Assembly (NCBI GenBank): GCA_014523595.1
Contig: JAATVN010000068.1
Location: forward strand, 1 to 6,780
DNA length: 6,780 nt
Direction of reading: 5' to 3'
From: Nitrososphaerales archaeon TH5888
Lineage (GTDB): Archaea; Thermoproteota; Nitrososphaeria; Nitrososphaerales; Nitrososphaeraceae
Shown one piece after another: positions 5,064-6,780 of this stretch (positions are counted from its first letter, which is position 1; every line of letters starts with the position of its first letter). Below the pieces are notes generated by a model, which made no database searches, had not been told where the DNA came from, and saw nothing but the letters and a program-made list of their open reading frames with translations. Both the position numbers and the translations under genes were made by a program.

Positions 5064-6686
5064 GTGCGGTATAGACAAAGCAAACCCAGTAACAAATTTC
5101 CAAAGTTCATCTTTATTACTGGCGGAGTAATGTCAGGTCTTGGAAAAGGAATAGTTGCTTCTTCGGTTGCAAAGTTATTACAGCTAACTGGTTTAAGAGT
5201 AACCTGCACAAAAATTGATCCATATGTGAATTACGATGCAGGAACGATGAACCCAACAGCACATGGAGAGGTCTTTGTTACGGATGATGGGGGAGAGTGT
5301 GATATGGATATGGGAAACTATGAAAGGTTTCTTAATACACCCATGACAAAATGGCATAATATTACTACTGGAAGGATCTATTCTGATGTAATAAAGGCTG
5401 AAAGAGAAGGCAAGTATCTGGGCCAATGTGTTCAGATAATACCTCATGTAACTGACGTAATAAAGAATAGTTTAAAGAATCTAGCTAAAGGTTATGACGT
5501 TTTAGTTGTTGAATGTGGTGGTACGGTAGGTGATATAGAAAGTCTTCCATTCTTGGAATCTTTTAGACAGATGGAATTAGAAGAAGGCGATACAGAAACT
5601 CTATTCATACATGTAACATTGGCACCAATTTTGGATGTGGTAGGCGAACAGAAAACAAAACCTACACAGCACAGCGTTCAGGAGCTCCGAAGAATTGGAA
5701 TTCATCCATATATCCTGGCAGTCAGATGCCAAAAGCCACTGAATAGAGAAGCAAGACATAAGATTTCAATGTTTGCTAGCATTAGAGAGCAATGTGTTAT
5801 TTCATGTCATGATTGTTCTTTGATTTATGATGTCCCAGAAATATTAAAAGACCAAGGAATAATTGATGTAATCTCTGACAAGCTTGATCTAAAAAACCGT
5901 AACATAAGGTGGGCTGAATGGAAAAAGGTAACAAAATCTTTCTTTAACTTTTCAGGAAATGTAAGCGTAGGTATTGTTGGTAAATATGTAAATTTACCAG
6001 ATAGCTATGTGAGTGTATATCAAGCGTTGCTGCATTCATCAGCAAAACTGGGCAAGAAATTAAGTGTTGAATGGATTGATTCTGAAAGATTTGAGAATGG
6101 TAATAACGATGAAGTGAAATTCTTGAACAAGTTTGATGGAATTCTTGTTCCGGGAGGATTTGGAGCAAGAGGAAGTGAAGGAATAATAAATTCAATTAAT
6201 TATGCTAGACAAAAGGATATACCATTTTTAGGAATCTGTTTTGGATTTCAACTTTCGTTAATTGAATTTGCAAGAAATCAATGTGGGTTAGTCGATGCCA
6301 GTTCACAGGAATTTAACCCAAATGATAATAACTCATTGGTAAAATTCATGCCCGAACAGGAACATACTGTTAACCTTGGCGGCTCGATGAGACTGGGAAA
6401 ACATGACATAACAATAATACCCCAGACATTGGCCAATAGTATATACCATAACAAGAAAATTGAGCGAAGACACAGACATAGGTATGAATTTAATCAGGAT
6501 TATAGACAAGTCATAGAAGAAAATGGCATGGTGTTATCCGGTCATTCTGATAAAGGGAGAAGAATAGAAATTCTAGAATTTCCATCAAACAAGTTCTTTT
6601 TCGCTGTTCAGTATCATTCTGAATTTAGCAGCATACCAGGCAAACCGGAACAAGCATTTGAAGCATTCATAACATCTTGCATCTAG
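5064..6686 (+). CDS. pyrG: CTP synthase, glutamine-hydrolysing
   Basis: PyrG converts UTP to CTP using ATP and ammonia from glutamine. The 540-residue protein is full length. The N-terminal synthetase domain (about 14-290) has P-loop GGVMSGLGKG (K28), DPYVNYDAGTMNP, HGEVFVTDDGGE, the Mg-site segment VECGGTVGDIESLPFLES (E150), and KTKPTQHSV at the UTP site. The class I amidotransferase domain (about 300-540) has oxyanion loop VPGGFGARGSEG, nucleophile C392 in GICFGFQ (usual form GICLGMQ), and H518/E520 in QYHSEF (usual form QFHPEF). The catalytic triad is intact despite these substitutions. GTG is the only usable start: an in-frame TAA at 5037-5039 lies upstream, and no ATG/GTG/TTG occurs before the P-loop. 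This gives about 13 extra basic residues compared with typical homologues. It stands alone with no other pyrimidine gene nearby. Confidence 0.98.
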   Translation: MRYRQSKPSNKFPKFIFITGGVMSGLGKGIVASSVAKLLQLTGLRVTCTKIDPYVNYDAGTMNPTAHGEVFVTDDGGECDMDMGNYERFLNTPMTKWHNITTGRIYSDVIKAEREGKYLGQCVQIIPHVTDVIKNSLKNLAKGYDVLVVECGGTVGDIESLPFLESFRQMELEEGDTETLFIHVTLAPILDVVGEQKTKPTQHSVQELRRIGIHPYILAVRCQKPLNREARHKISMFASIREQCVISCHDCSLIYDVPEILKDQGIIDVISDKLDLKNRNIRWAEWKKVTKSFFNFSGNVSVGIVGKYVNLPDSYVSVYQALLHSSAKLGKKLSVEWIDSERFENGNNDEVKFLNKFDGILVPGGFGARGSEGIINSINYARQKDIPFLGICFGFQLSLIEFARNQCGLVDASSQEFNPNDNNSLVKFMPEQEHTVNLGGSMRLGKHDITIIPQTLANSIYHNKKIERRHRHRYEFNQDYRQVIEENGMVLSGHSDKGRRIEILEFPSNKFFFAVQYHSEFSSIPGKPEQAFEAFITSCI

Positions 6687-6687
6687 G

Positions 6688-6780
6688 TCAAAGTTTTAGA
6701 TTTAACTCGTAAGTTTTTTGTCTGGCATCACGCAAAGATGTCTTCTTCCTGACTAACCCCCGTTGGATAAGATGACTCAA
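6688..6780 (-). CDS. C-terminus of a probable winged-helix (MarR-like) regulator, partial
   Basis: The minus strand is open from the window edge for 30 codons to a TGA at 6688-6690. The translation includes LIQRGLVRKKTSLRDARQ followed by KTYELNLKL. This looks like the end of a recognition helix, a basic wing hairpin and a closing strand, as in MarR-type regulators, where forms such as LxxxGLVxRxxSxxDxRxxxxxLT are common. The other two minus frames show stops in this stretch. The 5' part, including most of the domain, is outside the window, so family and ligand cannot be decided. It converges on pyrG with only one base between the two stop codons, so the 3' ends of the transcripts must overlap. 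Confidence 0.6.
   Translation of the reverse strand: MSHLIQRGLVRKKTSLRDARQKTYELNLKL
6714..6719 (+). terminator. Candidate U-tract terminator for pyrG
   Basis: A run of six T lies about 28 bases after the pyrG stop, with another TTTT at 6694-6697. Archaeal RNA polymerase commonly terminates at U-rich tracts without needing a hairpin. The site lies within the coding end of the converging gene, so the pyrG transcript would be antisense to its 3' end. Short T runs are common in AT-rich DNA, hence the low confidence. Confidence 0.3.

Noticed and set aside
5062..5130. An ATG-initiated frame overlapping the pyrG start that begins with codons for MCGI, the N-terminus typical of class II glutamine amidotransferases.
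   Set aside because: It runs only about 22 codons to a stop and lies in the wrong frame across the well-conserved start of CTP synthase; the resemblance is chance.

Overview
The window reads as a stretch of AT-rich archaeal chromosome, most likely from a Nitrososphaerota (Thaumarchaeota) organism of the Nitrososphaera/Nitrosocosmicus kind. The evidence is an archaeal Orc1/Cdc6 replication initiator, TATA-type promoters placed for leaderless or short-leader transcripts, little Shine-Dalgarno signal, and frequent GTG/TTG starts. The exact genus is inference. I see no mobile element, CRISPR array, tRNA or rRNA.

Layout from left to right: a small unrecognised protein with an HExxH motif (54-377, +) converges on a compact tryptophan operon read leftward, trpC (2477-3289), trpB (1232-2440) and trpA (395-1228). 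These encode indole-3-glycerol-phosphate synthase and the two tryptophan synthase subunits, the last steps of tryptophan synthesis. The other pathway genes (trpE, G, D, F) are not in the window. A 205-base divergent intergenic region follows (3290-3494). To its right, read rightward, lie an orc1/cdc6 initiator gene (3495-4652), a one-base-overlapping small winged-helix protein (4652-4942), and, after a 121-base gap, pyrG encoding CTP synthase (5064-6686). At the right edge the C-terminus of a leftward gene, probably a winged-helix (MarR-like) regulator, ends one base from the pyrG stop codon.

The most interesting part is the trpC/cdc6 intergenic region. It lies next to an initiator gene, has flanking genes transcribed away from it on both sides, carries at least three copies of a short motif near TGAAWCGGTK in both orientations, and has an AT-rich stretch with two 10-base palindromes around the cdc6 promoter. 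Together these make it a candidate replication origin and/or autoregulatory region. That is a hypothesis, not a demonstration. The partner winged-helix gene locked to cdc6 by a TAATG junction is the second item worth following. The rest is recognisable core metabolism.
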